In this document: piece by piece, positions 52,462 through 61,630 of the stretch
How the letters are laid out: every line of letters begins with the position of its first letter
Numbering within the stretch: the first letter of the stretch is position 1
Source: Eutrophocola sp964503965
GTDB taxonomy: Bacteria > Pseudomonadota > Gammaproteobacteria > Pseudomonadales > Pseudohongiellaceae
Assembly: GCA_964503965.1 (NCBI GenBank)
Contig: CAZDCK010000015.1
Coordinates: 1-64,000 of the forward strand
DNA: 64,000 nt
Reading direction: 5' to 3'
Position numbers and translations under genes: made by a program
Notes under the pieces: generated by a model
The model's database searches: none
Told to the model about the DNA's origin: nothing
The model's input: the letters and a program-made list of their open reading frames with translations, nothing else

Positions 52462-53493
52462 GTGAAAAAGGTAAGCCTCAGATCGGCAAGGGACTGGAAT
52501 AACGACTGGTATGATACAGAGTCCACCGGTGGGAGGTTTGAACGCCATGATTCCCTTTTTCGCAACTGGATTACTGCTGACGGCAAGGCAGGACCGACAG
52601 GCAGAGGGGGATTCAAGGCCGAGACAGGCCGATATCACCTTTTTATCTCTCTGGCCTGCCCCTGGGCACATCGCACTCTCATCATTCGCACCCTAAAAAA
52701 TCTGCAGGACATCATCAGCGTATCCAACACAAAACCCTATATGGGCCCGGACAGCTGGACCTTTGATCCCGAACAGGGCCGGATTTTTTCAGGGCAAGAG
52801 GAGGAGGATGAATATGTCGAATATCTCTTCGAGCTCTACCGGTTGGTAGATCCCGGTTATGACGACCGGGCGACCGTACCGGTACTGTGGGACAAGGCAC
52901 AACAGACCATTGTCAGTAATGAGTCCTCCGAAATCATGCGTATGCTCAACACCGAGTTTAATGCCCTTATCGATGATGAGCAGGCACGTACCCGAAATTT
53001 CTGTCCGGACACTCTCCTTGAAGAAATCGACAGGCTTAATGAATGGATTTATCCCAATGTAAACAATGGTGTTTACAGGGCGGGATTTGCAACCACCCAG
53101 GATGCCTATGAAGAAGCTGTCATTCCGTTATTTGAAACACTGGATAAACTCGACACCATGCTTTCCAGCCAGCGCTTCCTGTCAGGAGACAAACTAACCG
53201 AAGCTGACATTCGCCTGTTCCCGACACTGGTCCGATTCGATTCGGTCTATGTATCACATTTCAAGTGCGCTCTCAGGCGTATTGTGGACTATCCCAACCT
53301 GTGGGCTTATACCCGGGACATCTACCAGCTCCCGGGTATTGCCAACACAGTAGATATTGACTACAACAAGACGCATTACTATGGCAGCCACGACACGGTT
53401 AACCCGCACCTGATAATACCCATCGGTCCGGAACTGGATTTCAATGCACCCCATGACCGGGCATCACTGTCCGAGGATCCCTCCCCTTTTTAG
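52462..53493 (+). CDS. Glutathionyl-hydroquinone reductase (Xi-class GST, YqjG-like)
   Basis: This enzyme reduces glutathionylated hydroquinones back to hydroquinones with a second glutathione. The 343-aa protein has the family start DWYDTESTGGRF...FRNWITADG (a GGxFxR-like segment at about 23-41), the catalytic Cys66 in SLACPWAHRTLI, VPVLWDKAQQTIVSNESSEIMRM near 135-157 and a C-terminal helical domain with YVSHFKC. The GTG start at 52462 follows the TAG of the previous gene with no gap, preceded by GGGGG, so the two are probably translated together. Confidence 0.93.
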   Translation: MKKVSLRSARDWNNDWYDTESTGGRFERHDSLFRNWITADGKAGPTGRGGFKAETGRYHLFISLACPWAHRTLIIRTLKNLQDIISVSNTKPYMGPDSWTFDPEQGRIFSGQEEEDEYVEYLFELYRLVDPGYDDRATVPVLWDKAQQTIVSNESSEIMRMLNTEFNALIDDEQARTRNFCPDTLLEEIDRLNEWIYPNVNNGVYRAGFATTQDAYEEAVIPLFETLDKLDTMLSSQRFLSGDKLTEADIRLFPTLVRFDSVYVSHFKCALRRIVDYPNLWAYTRDIYQLPGIANTVDIDYNKTHYYGSHDTVNPHLIIPIGPELDFNAPHDRASLSEDPSPF

Positions 53494-53705
53494 GTAATCA
53501 AGCGCCCTCAAAGATTACTGGTCTATTCAGCATGTTGGTCAACATCCAGGGATTCAACTTAACTTTCTGTCCGTCATTTGACCGTTGAAGCTTTTACCCC
53601 TTTTTCAAGAGTACTCTTCCCATACGTCATTTACCTGTCACCGTTCGGTATCCCTGCTTCCCCTATCCGTATAAAATCGACGTTTCCTGATTTCACTCAT
53701 CCCCC
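53494..53705. other. Intergenic region before the MATE gene
   Basis: No gene is visible in these 212 nt. A short 14-bp palindrome (ATGTTG, 2 nt, CAACAT) lies at 53532-53545. No promoter or terminator stands out. No Shine-Dalgarno precedes the MATE start codon. Confidence 0.4.
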
Positions 53706-55079
53706 ATGAAAGACTGGCAATACAATCCAGAGACCCTGTCCCGATTACTCAGAATGGCACTACCCATGGTGGTGTCACAGGGAGCTTTTGCGGTCATGAT
53801 TTTTACGGACCGCTGGTTTCTTGCACAACTAAGTCCCACGCATATGGCCGCAGCCCTGGGTGGTGGCGTGACTTTCTATCTCTCAATTTCCCTTTTCCAG
53901 GGAATTATTGCCTATGCCAATGCCCTGGTCGCCCAGTATTTCGGTGCCGGAGAATTTCATAAATGCACCAAGGTGATTACCCAGGGCATATTAATAGCCA
54001 TTTTCCTGATACCAGCTCTTGTCATTCTGACCCTGATTCTGCGAAACCTGTTTGGCTGGATGGGACACACGGCCCAACAGGAAGCACTGGAAAAAAGCTA
54101 TTACACCATCATGATGGCCGGGGGCGTACTTACCCTGGTGAAGGTGGCGCTTGCATCTTTTTATTCCGGCATTGGCCGGACACGTATTGTCATGACCTGC
54201 GATGTCCTGGGCATCCTCGTCAATATTCCCCTGACCTGGGCCCTTGTCTTTGGACATTTTGGTCTGCCTGCCATGGGGATTGCCGGGGCCGCACTGGGGA
54301 CTATCCTCAGTACGGCTTTTTCAATTGCGATTTATTTGCTGTTTTATCTCAAACCGGAATATACCCGGCAGTTTGCAACAACGGCCTCTCTTGGATTTGA
54401 TCAGGGAATCATGCGTCGCTATATACGGCTGGGACTTCCTTCCGGAACAGAAGTCTTTCTCAATATCGCCGCGTTTAGCGGTTTCCTGCTGATGTTCCAG
54501 GGATATGGTATTGCTGCAGCTGCATCAGCCACGATCGTGTTCAACTGGGATATTCTGTCGTTTGTCCCGCTCCTTGGCCTTAATATCGCTGTCATGAGTA
54601 TGATTGGTCGATTCGTAGGCGCGGATGATATGGACAAGGCAAATGAGGTCATTACGGCAGGTTATATTCTCGGCCTGGGTTATTCCCTGCTCCTCGCCAC
54701 CTGTTTCCTGGTATTTCGCAATCAGCTGGTGGAGGTGTTTATTTTCTTCGACGAAGAGGCGGAGGAAATACGCAGCCTGTCCCGATTCATGATGATCGGA
54801 CTTGGAATCTATGCCTTTTGCGAAGGTGTTCTTCAAGTTGCCGCAGGCGTGTTGCGTGGTGCCGGTGATACTCGATGGGTCATGGTGGCTTCGGTTACCC
54901 TGCACTGGATCATGCTGGTAGCCCAGTTTTTCGTGATTCGCGTGCTTGATTATGGGCCCAGGGTGTCCTGGATGGGATTTGTGTTGATGATTCTGGCAAT
55001 CTGCCTGGTCTTCCTGGGCAGGCTGTGGGGAAATCGATGGCGGGACCCGGATCGACTCACCGCGGTTATGGCTGAATGA
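53706..55079 (+). CDS. MATE family efflux transporter
   Basis: An inner-membrane multidrug or metabolite exporter driven by a sodium or proton gradient. The 457-aa protein has about twelve hydrophobic helices in two homologous halves. Landmarks are LRMALPMVVSQGAFAVMIFTDRWFLAQL near 15-42, AMGIAGAALGTILSTA near 195, and the second-half RLGLPSGTEVFLNIAAF near 240 with GVLRGAGDTRWVM near 385. The substrate cannot be inferred. Its stop abuts the stop of the convergent histidine kinase gene with no spacer. Confidence 0.92.
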   Translation: MKDWQYNPETLSRLLRMALPMVVSQGAFAVMIFTDRWFLAQLSPTHMAAALGGGVTFYLSISLFQGIIAYANALVAQYFGAGEFHKCTKVITQGILIAIFLIPALVILTLILRNLFGWMGHTAQQEALEKSYYTIMMAGGVLTLVKVALASFYSGIGRTRIVMTCDVLGILVNIPLTWALVFGHFGLPAMGIAGAALGTILSTAFSIAIYLLFYLKPEYTRQFATTASLGFDQGIMRRYIRLGLPSGTEVFLNIAAFSGFLLMFQGYGIAAAASATIVFNWDILSFVPLLGLNIAVMSMIGRFVGADDMDKANEVITAGYILGLGYSLLLATCFLVFRNQLVEVFIFFDEEAEEIRSLSRFMMIGLGIYAFCEGVLQVAAGVLRGAGDTRWVMVASVTLHWIMLVAQFFVIRVLDYGPRVSWMGFVLMILAICLVFLGRLWGNRWRDPDRLTAVMAE

Positions 55080-57305
55080 TTAACGAGCGGAATGAGAGAC
55101 TATCGGCATTCTCAGGACAACAATAACACCCTCCTCTTCCAGCAGGTTATCAGCATAAATATATCCCTGGTGAAACTCTGCAATCATCCTGGCAATATGC
55201 AGCCCCATCCCCAGATGTGGTTGTTTCTTTTTACTTTCAGGCCTGACACTGACCATGGAGTCAAAAATCCGGTCTTTCATGTCATGATCCAGGTAGGGTC
55301 CTGAGTTGGCTATACTGACTACCGCTTCCCCATTATCCTCATAACAGGCAACACGAATTGGTTTTTCCGCTTCGGAGAATTCCACGGCATTGGCAATCAC
55401 CTTGTCCATCAACTGCGCTATATAGTCTGCGTTACCCAGAATCCTCACCGGTGTGATGGCAATTTTGCTTTCAAAGCGGACCATGGGATAAATCTGCTGG
55501 TACTCCTGTACACAGGCATCAATGACCCGGCAAAGATCAGTGACTTCCTTGTCAGATGATTGCAGAATCTGTTCGAGTCTGGCTGCCTCACTCATGTTGG
55601 TGAGAATCAGGTTCAAACGTGTAATACCTTCCTCTGCTCGCTGAATATATATCTGCGCATCCTCCGAGTCTGTCACCATGGCCAGGTTTTCAAGCGATGA
55701 ACGCACAACTGTCACTGGTGTTCGTAATTCATGAGAAAGCCGTGAAGACATATTTTCCAGATAGTTGGTGTACTGGCTAAGGCGATCAACAATGCCGGCA
55801 AATGAACGTGACAGTTCACCCAGTTCATCAGCGCTTCGAGAAGGCTCAATAGTATTAGTGATACGACCAGCATCATCAATTATTTTTTCCGCCTGCCCGG
55901 CCAGGCCCCGGATACGATTGGACAAGGCCGAAGCAAAGAAAAACAAGGCCGCCAGGGTAAGCAAAAGCACCGTCAGCATGGTATTGAATAACGTTTCCAT
56001 GGCCTGGTTACGAAATGTGCGTATGCCGTTCATATTTTGATCCACAACCACGGCCCCATGGACCTGTCCATCTGCCAGAATCGGATAGACAGCTTCCAGG
56101 ATGCGCGTCTCGCCAGCATCTCCCTGATTACCCAGGGTCCGATAACGAGTAAAGGCCTGTCCCGTCAAGGCTGTGACCAGATGATCACCACCCACAATGC
56201 CGTTGGTGTACAACTCATCCACAAATTCCGTCGTTGGTCTGGTCAGTACCTGGTAATACAGTGGATGAAGGAGATTTTCTTCAAGCCATCCCAGTACACC
56301 TGAAGCAGGTGACGGCGTACTTTCAAGCACCAACCCGGAAGCTGTCTGTATATCCCCGACACTCAACAACACACGTTGACTCCGGTCCACCACCTGGACC
56401 CTGGAATTGGTATGACCCATGCCTTCTACAATGCGATCGATCTCAGGTGTAGGACGACGCAGTGAACCAAGTTCTATCGGGGTATTCATACCAGAGGTGG
56501 AGACAATGGCAGCCACCATTCTGGAGTCCGGATTATCCACGTCATACACGGCAAAGCCCATTTTGTTGCCCGCCATTTCCAGGGGTAGCTGCAATTCCAC
56601 TTCGTATCCTTCAGGAATGCGGCGCCACCGGCCTTCTATTCGGGGATCATGCATCAGGGATGAAAAGTCGGATACATCCTCCCCGATCCGGTATGGATAA
56701 ATCAGCTGATCCTCATAAGGGGCAATCACATAACGCTCAAATACGCCGTCCCTGTTAACAAGGGAAAGTCTCAAAGAGTCACTGCGATCCACCCTCAGGC
56801 CATCCTGGCTACGCAGGACAACATGCTCATCAAGGACCCTGAAATAGATAAACAGGGAATGATTATGTTCACCCAGCATCAATCGGTAACTCAGCGGGTC
56901 TCCCATATTTTCTGCGTCACGAAAACTGGACAGCTGATTTTGCGGGTTGGGTATCAGGCTTGATTCCCGATAATGCTGTTCATATTGGCGATAGTCCTGC
57001 CAGTCCAGAAGACTACCATCTTCAATACTCAGGGGCTGAAAAACCGGATAGACATAAAGATCCTGGCCGGATTCCTGTACTCCTGCACGGCTGTAGCTAC
57101 TGTTATTGAACAGCTCCGGTCGTTCACTCAATGCCGTAGCAAGGGCTCGAGCTGTGCCCAGTACAGTCTGTTCCTGCCCGCGGGAGAGGTATTGCTCCAT
57201 CTCCAGAATATACTGGTAACCAAGCCAGGGCAGCACCAGCAGAAAGCCTGACAGGAGCAGTAGCTTGGCACGTATACTCAGCAGCAATTTCAAAAAAGCG
57301 GGCAT
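55080..57305 (-). CDS. pdsS: Sensor histidine kinase, proteobacterial dedicated sortase system type (PdsS)
   Basis: A membrane histidine kinase of 741 aa. TM1 is about 14-33. The large periplasmic region (34-440) includes a CBM9/DOMON-like beta domain (about 145-260: LFIYFRVLDEHVVLR, LRLSLVNRDGVFERYVIAP, YEVELQLPLEMAGNKMGFAVYDVD). TM2 is 441-461, followed by HAMP (462-515), the phospho-acceptor H525 in SSRLSHELRTPVTVVRSSLEN and an ATPase domain (about 600-735, GLGLHIAR-like GMGLHIARMI). Its length, layout and pairing with the next two genes match the Pds kinase family as I recall it. Its target is presumably the regulator encoded 36 nt upstream. The assignment rests on resemblance, not a search. 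Confidence 0.78.
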   Translation of the reverse strand: MPAFLKLLLSIRAKLLLLSGFLLVLPWLGYQYILEMEQYLSRGQEQTVLGTARALATALSERPELFNNSSYSRAGVQESGQDLYVYPVFQPLSIEDGSLLDWQDYRQYEQHYRESSLIPNPQNQLSSFRDAENMGDPLSYRLMLGEHNHSLFIYFRVLDEHVVLRSQDGLRVDRSDSLRLSLVNRDGVFERYVIAPYEDQLIYPYRIGEDVSDFSSLMHDPRIEGRWRRIPEGYEVELQLPLEMAGNKMGFAVYDVDNPDSRMVAAIVSTSGMNTPIELGSLRRPTPEIDRIVEGMGHTNSRVQVVDRSQRVLLSVGDIQTASGLVLESTPSPASGVLGWLEENLLHPLYYQVLTRPTTEFVDELYTNGIVGGDHLVTALTGQAFTRYRTLGNQGDAGETRILEAVYPILADGQVHGAVVVDQNMNGIRTFRNQAMETLFNTMLTVLLLTLAALFFFASALSNRIRGLAGQAEKIIDDAGRITNTIEPSRSADELGELSRSFAGIVDRLSQYTNYLENMSSRLSHELRTPVTVVRSSLENLAMVTDSEDAQIYIQRAEEGITRLNLILTNMSEAARLEQILQSSDKEVTDLCRVIDACVQEYQQIYPMVRFESKIAITPVRILGNADYIAQLMDKVIANAVEFSEAEKPIRVACYEDNGEAVVSIANSGPYLDHDMKDRIFDSMVSVRPESKKKQPHLGMGLHIARMIAEFHQGYIYADNLLEEEGVIVVLRMPIVSHSAR

Positions 57306-57341
57306 GATGACTCAGGGGTAATATTTAGACGAGATGGGATC

Positions 57342-58031
57342 CTATTTGCTCCAACGGTAACCCATGCCATAGACCGTGTCGATACAGTCAAATTCGGGAT
57401 CACTCTGTATAAACTTCTTTCGCATCCGTTTGACATGGGAAGTGATAGTACTGTTATCCACAAATATTTTAGACTCCTGCATCAACGCATCCCTGCTCTT
57501 AACATGGCCAGGAAACTTGACCAGGGCATGGAGCATCCAGAACTCAGTTACAGTCAAGGGTATGGTGTCTTCCTGCCAGGTCACTGTCAGTCGACTCAGG
57601 TCCATTTTCAGATCTCCACGTTCTAGCAGGTTTTCCGGCGTTGTTGGCTGATTGATAGCATCCTGCCGCCGGAACAGGGCAGCAATTCGGGCGGTCAGGT
57701 GCGGCAGGCTTATATCCTTGGTCAGGTAGTCATCAGCCCCCATTCTTAATCCGCTTACCGTATCAAAGTCATTGTCCCTTGCCGTCAGAAAGATAATTGG
57801 CAGTGTTCGGGACATCGAACGCAGGGACTGGCACAGAACGAAACCGCCATCAATTTCCTCTTCAAGGCCGATGTCAATAATAGCCAGGTCCGGCAAGCGG
57901 GTCGCAAAGGCATCCTGAGCCTTTCTACGATTGGGATATGTGGAGACGTCATAGCCCTGCTTGCGCAGAACATCCGCATAGTTTTCACGGATAGCCGCTT
58001 CATCTTCGACGATAGCAATGCGTTTACTCAT
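57342..58031 (-). CDS. pdsR: OmpR-family response regulator, PdsR type
   Basis: A 229-aa two-component regulator. The receiver domain (1-120) has E9-D10, phosphoacceptor D53 (LAIIDIGL), LPIIFLTARDNDFDTVSG and the conserved Lys in DDYLTKDISLPHL. The C-terminal winged helix (about 135-229) shows LTVTEFWMLHALVKFPGHVKSRDALM, TSHVKRMRKKF and TVYGMGYRWSK. The DDYLTKDISLPHL segment is characteristic of Pds regulators in my recollection. It is followed at once by the kinase gene and divergent from the OmpA-like gene, the expected pds layout. Confidence 0.82.
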   Translation of the reverse strand: MSKRIAIVEDEAAIRENYADVLRKQGYDVSTYPNRRKAQDAFATRLPDLAIIDIGLEEEIDGGFVLCQSLRSMSRTLPIIFLTARDNDFDTVSGLRMGADDYLTKDISLPHLTARIAALFRRQDAINQPTTPENLLERGDLKMDLSRLTVTWQEDTIPLTVTEFWMLHALVKFPGHVKSRDALMQESKIFVDNSTITSHVKRMRKKFIQSDPEFDCIDTVYGMGYRWSK

Positions 58032-58340
58032 AATAATTCTTCAGTGACTTTGAAAGGACTCCGGCAGTTTTGTATGTGCCAGAGCCCGATTAGACATTAC
58101 TTTCCTTTCACATGCCGGGAGCAGAACCAGTTTGATTTAATGCCACCTTCCATTTGGAGTCAGAATACCCTAAAAAATTCCCAGTCTGCAGTGCCTGCCC
58201 CCTTATCGGGTGAAATGCCATTTTCCTGCCATAATTCATCAGCCCCACGCCTTTTTTCCTCCCTCGAATCGCTAGATAAAACACCTTAAATAGACAACCA
58301 GATTATCCGTGACTACCCATATCTTCATGAGGAGAAACCA
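58032..58340. other. pdsR/pdsO divergent intergenic region
   Basis: This 309-nt gap probably holds the promoters of the divergent regulator and OmpA-like genes. A reading frame at 58044-58289 has no ribosome site and no family features, so I do not call it. I see no strong palindrome; PdsR operator sites cannot be identified by eye. Confidence 0.4.
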
Positions 58341-59132
58341 ATGTCGAAAACACACATTTTAACGAACATCACATATGCACTGATCCTGGGTCTGGGAACA
58401 ACTCCCCTCATTGCCGCAGAAAACCATGAATATGCCGTCAATGAAACAGATCGTTTACGTCATGAATCTACCGGGGTAATTGGCGGTGCAGTGATCGGGG
58501 GCGCACTGGGCGGTCCAGTCGGTGCCGTCATCTCAGCAGGCCTTGGTGCATGGGTCAGTGATCTCACCCTGTCAAAAAAGGAGAATGAACAACTGGAAAG
58601 CAGTCTGGAACGTGAACGCCGCCAGCTGACTGCCTTGCAGGCTGAGTACCGATCCCTACAGGCACGTTACCAGGTTGCAAACAGGGAGTCGCGCAGCATC
58701 AGGTCAAGGAAAACCAGTCTCAACACGACAGCAGGGATATCCAACAAAGCCAGAGATTGCTGCAATGATACAGAAATACACCTGCACTTTATGACCGGTT
58801 CTGCCAGCGTGATGCCACTTTATGAAGACAGGCTCAAGGCCTTTGCGCACATGGTAAAAGAGTGGCCAAACGCTGTTATAGAAATTACCGGGTATGCAGA
58901 TCGCCGGGGCAATCCAGACGCCAATCTGGCTTTATCACAGCAGCGAGTACAAGCCGTAAAAAAAAGGCTCCGCACTCATGGAGCAACGAATATATCGATG
59001 CAGACCAGTGCATTTGGTGAAAGCCGTCCTTCAACCCCTGGCGACTCTCTTGAACATAATTTTTATGACCGGCGCGTGATACTCAAGGTACTTGATACCG
59101 GCAAACTAAACCTGACCAGCGCTGATGACTGA
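58341..59132 (+). CDS. pdsO: OmpA family protein, sortase-system associated (PdsO type)
   Basis: A 263-aa exported protein with a signal peptide (about 1-26, ending near LIAAE). A glycine-zipper segment follows (VIGGAVIGGALGGPVGAVISAGLG, about 47-70), then a coiled coil (about 80-120, NEQLESSLERERRQLTALQ) and a C-terminal OmpA peptidoglycan-binding domain (about 145-250) with GYADRRGNPDANLALSQQRVQ. This combination is that of PdsO. AGGAG lies 7 nt before the ATG. The gene expected in a complete pds locus next to it, a sortase with its substrate, is absent; a GST gene follows after 36 nt. Confidence 0.78.
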   Translation: MSKTHILTNITYALILGLGTTPLIAAENHEYAVNETDRLRHESTGVIGGAVIGGALGGPVGAVISAGLGAWVSDLTLSKKENEQLESSLERERRQLTALQAEYRSLQARYQVANRESRSIRSRKTSLNTTAGISNKARDCCNDTEIHLHFMTGSASVMPLYEDRLKAFAHMVKEWPNAVIEITGYADRRGNPDANLALSQQRVQAVKKRLRTHGATNISMQTSAFGESRPSTPGDSLEHNFYDRRVILKVLDTGKLNLTSADD

Positions 59133-59168
59133 CACCTGAAACAAACTTTTTATAACAGGAATGCTGCC

Positions 59169-59822
59169 ATGACTGATTTACAACTCATTACAGGAAACAA
59201 GAATTTTTCACCGAGCTCACTACGGCCCTGGTTATTGCTGCAGGAGTTTGAAGTGCCATTCATGGAAATTGCCATTGACCTTTTCAAACCCGACTCGGCA
59301 GAGAAACTGGGTATATACTCGCCCTCCCTCAAAGTCCCGGTCCTGATTCATGACGATATCAAGGTCTGGGACTCACTGCCGATTTGTGAGTACCTGTCCG
59401 AGACATTTCTTGAAAATCGTGCGTGGCCCACCCACATGAAAAAACGGGCTGCTGCCCGCTCTGTTGTGGCCGAAATACATAGTGATTTCCAGCATTTTAA
59501 GCGGGAATGGCCGATGAATTGCCAGCTAAATGTGAAAATGAAACCCGATGACCTGCTGGAAAGGGAAATTGCCAGACTGGATGCGATCATGTACTGCTGC
59601 AGACGAAAGTTTGGTGATGGAGGAGATTACCTCTTTGGCAGCTTCTCTATCGCTGACTGCTTCCTCGCACCGGTAGCTATCGCGTTACGCGCCTATGGTG
59701 CCGAGTTGAGCTGGAAAACCAATTTGTATATGGACAGGCTCCTGTCTAATCCCCATCTGGAATGGTGGCTGGATCAGGCCAGAAGCGAGTTGGAGGAAGT
59801 GCCATTTGATAAAACCGGTTGA
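59169..59822 (+). CDS. Glutathione S-transferase family protein
   Basis: A 217-aa cytosolic GST-like protein. The N-terminal thioredoxin domain (about 1-80) has ITGNKNFSPSSLRPWLLLQ, with Ser in the catalytic position, and the cis-Pro and glutathione-contact segments KVPVLIHDDIKVWDSLPICEYL. The helical C-terminal domain has FGSFSIADCFLAPVAIALRAYG. Its substrate is unknown. It is on the same strand as pdsO after 36 nt, so the two could be cotranscribed. A strong terminator follows at 59922-59947. Confidence 0.88.
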   Translation: MTDLQLITGNKNFSPSSLRPWLLLQEFEVPFMEIAIDLFKPDSAEKLGIYSPSLKVPVLIHDDIKVWDSLPICEYLSETFLENRAWPTHMKKRAAARSVVAEIHSDFQHFKREWPMNCQLNVKMKPDDLLEREIARLDAIMYCCRRKFGDGGDYLFGSFSIADCFLAPVAIALRAYGAELSWKTNLYMDRLLSNPHLEWWLDQARSELEEVPFDKTG

Positions 59823-59921
59823 TCAGGTAACAGAACTCTGTCGGGTGGGTGGGCTGGAAGGAACAGGGTTTGTAGAGGGCAAACAAAACGCCTGAATGGT
59901 CTTGAGCAGCGACGCTATTGA

Positions 59922-59947
59922 CCGGGATTTAAAATCCCGGTTTTTTT
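59922..59947 (+). terminator. Intrinsic terminator after the GST gene
   Basis: CCGGGATTT and AAATCCCGG (59922-59930 and 59932-59940) form a GC-rich stem with its A-T part at the loop, followed by seven T residues (59941-59947). It ends the rightward pdsO-GST transcript before the convergent SRAP gene. Confidence 0.85.
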
Positions 59948-59962
59948 GTGCCCGTTCTCCCA

Positions 59963-60646
59963 TTAATCCTGATTGGCAGGAATAGTAAAAGAGTCCCCTA
60001 TAGCATTCCAGAGACTTGGTTTTTCAATGGGCGTCAGCACCTGGGGAGTACGTACTGCGGGCTGTAATACCTCATCAAAAGCTTGTACGTGATGAAAGGA
60101 AGGAGCCAGCCACTGGTTTATCAGGGTGTCATTTTCCAGTGGAAGCATCAACGGCATGGACTTCGGGTGAATGGCTTCCCATTCAGGCACAGGTGGCAAG
60201 GTTATAATAGACGCACTATGGATTATCTCTCCTGTCTCCTTGTGAATGGTTTCCCTGTGCAAACCACCAAAAGCGATACCCTGCCCCTCAAGCTCAATCT
60301 TGTGGTAGGTTTTCCTGTCGCCTTTCCCTTCAATAAAAGCCGTTGCCGGAATAATACAGCGTGATTCACGGAACGGCTCATAGGCAATTGACCGCGGCAT
60401 ATTCAGCTTATCCGAGCGAGAGTTGAATGAGGCATATTTATAATTGGGTTTTCCAGTTACGGGATCAATCAGAAGCCACCAGATAGCTGGCGTGACGACA
60501 TTACGGTCCTTGTCCCGGTGAATAATCGAAATACGGCTCCCGGGAGCCTTGTCCCGGGAAAAGAGAATATCGACCTCATCGACATCCAGTCTGCTAAGTA
60601 ACTGCCTGGATCTGTTGTTTTTCTGTATCTGGAATCTGCCGCACAT
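59963..60646 (-). CDS. SRAP/YedK-family abasic-site DNA-protein crosslink protein
   Basis: SRAP proteins (YedK, HMCES) attach Cys2 to abasic sites in single-stranded DNA and so shield them. The start must be the ATG at 60646, since it puts the catalytic Cys at residue 2 (MCGRFQIQ); a longer frame from 60682 would hide it. Other active-site residues are visible: Asn in YASFNSRSDK (near 73), Glu in CIIPATAFIEGKG (near 107) and His in EWEAIHPKSMPLML (near 159). The protein has 227 aa. No good ribosome site precedes it. Map, encoded elsewhere in the window, would expose Cys2. Confidence 0.88.
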   Translation of the reverse strand: MCGRFQIQKNNRSRQLLSRLDVDEVDILFSRDKAPGSRISIIHRDKDRNVVTPAIWWLLIDPVTGKPNYKYASFNSRSDKLNMPRSIAYEPFRESRCIIPATAFIEGKGDRKTYHKIELEGQGIAFGGLHRETIHKETGEIIHSASIITLPPVPEWEAIHPKSMPLMLPLENDTLINQWLAPSFHHVQAFDEVLQPAVRTPQVLTPIEKPSLWNAIGDSFTIPANQD

Positions 60647-60874
60647 GGGACCAGTGTAATGGGTAAAACAGTCTCCCAACAACTGACATCGCCAGGCTCT
60701 TGATTTTCAGGGCCTGTGGAATAATTGTGCAAACAGTAGTCAATACCAGTGGGGGCTTTTATACTCACGGACGTCACTGAAAAGAATAAGATGCTTTAAT
60801 GAGTGACATTACTTTGCAATTTACTATGGGGGTTACAACCGGGCATGACCAATCCACTAAATAAAAGGACAACA

Positions 60875-61612
60875 GTGAAGTCCTGCAGCCGCCTTGTTGC
60901 GGCTATTTCACTGAGTCTGTTCGGCACCACTGCACTTTCAGCATCAGAAGAAATTCCTGACCTTGATGGGCTCTGGTCTTTTGGGCAATGTCCTGGAGGA
61001 GGCTTTCTCAGATGCATGGTGCTCGATGAAAATGACCCTAAACTGACCGACCGTGCTCTCGCCTATCAGGCCGCTATAGATGAGATGGCCCAGCCAAAAT
61101 ATGACTGTGCCCCCATGCCAATACCTCATATGTGGACTGACCCCTACAACTACAGGATTGAGCAACTCGATGATCGCGTCAGGATTTACTACGGCAAGGA
61201 TGATGTCGTTCGTACAGTCTGGCTGGAAGGACATGGACACCCGGAGCCTGCAATGAACGAATTTTTTTATTTCGGGCATGCCACGGGTAAATATGAAAAC
61301 GGTGCCCTCATCATAACCACCAATCGCTTTACCTTTGATCCGCAGGGATTAAATGCCGATTTCAGGATTCCCTCTTCCACACAGAAACAGGTAACCGAAC
61401 GCTTCTCCAGGAATGGAGACAAGCTGGTGCTCGAAGCCAGCACGATAGATACGTTCTTTCTGAAAGAGCCCTGGGAATTCCAGGTAACTTCTGCTCCGGC
61501 CGAAGATATGGGTGATGCCTGGACCTGCGAACTGAAAGGCGCGCGTCGTAGCCTGATGTTTGAAGTATCGAAATACCCCGATGATCCGGAACCGGTCCGG
61601 ATTGATTACTGA
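60875..61612 (+). CDS. Secreted protein of unknown function (DUF6152 partner)
   Basis: A 245-aa exported protein that I do not recognise by function. The GTG at 60875 is chosen because AAGGA lies 5 nt upstream and it leaves a tidy signal peptide (KSCSRLVAAISLSLFGTTALSA, cleaved near ASE). Longer frames from 60803 or 60845 would put about 10-24 residues before it. The mature protein is rich in aromatic and acidic residues, with DLDGLWSFGQCP near the N-terminus and GKDDVVRTVWLEGHGHP in the middle. Similar proteins occur next to DUF6152 genes. It ends 18 nt before the next start. Confidence 0.65.
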   Translation: MKSCSRLVAAISLSLFGTTALSASEEIPDLDGLWSFGQCPGGGFLRCMVLDENDPKLTDRALAYQAAIDEMAQPKYDCAPMPIPHMWTDPYNYRIEQLDDRVRIYYGKDDVVRTVWLEGHGHPEPAMNEFFYFGHATGKYENGALIITTNRFTFDPQGLNADFRIPSSTQKQVTERFSRNGDKLVLEASTIDTFFLKEPWEFQVTSAPAEDMGDAWTCELKGARRSLMFEVSKYPDDPEPVRIDY

Positions 61613-61630
61613 TTGACAGGAGCCAAGTCA

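Noticed and set aside
53532..53545. ATGTTG-GT-CAACAT palindrome before the MATE gene
   Set aside because: Short, 160 nt from the start codon, with no promoter next to it and no candidate regulator beside it.
58044..58289. 81-codon plus-strand frame between pdsR and pdsO
   Set aside because: No Shine-Dalgarno, no recognisable motif and a composition like noncoding DNA; it lies in what should be a promoter region.
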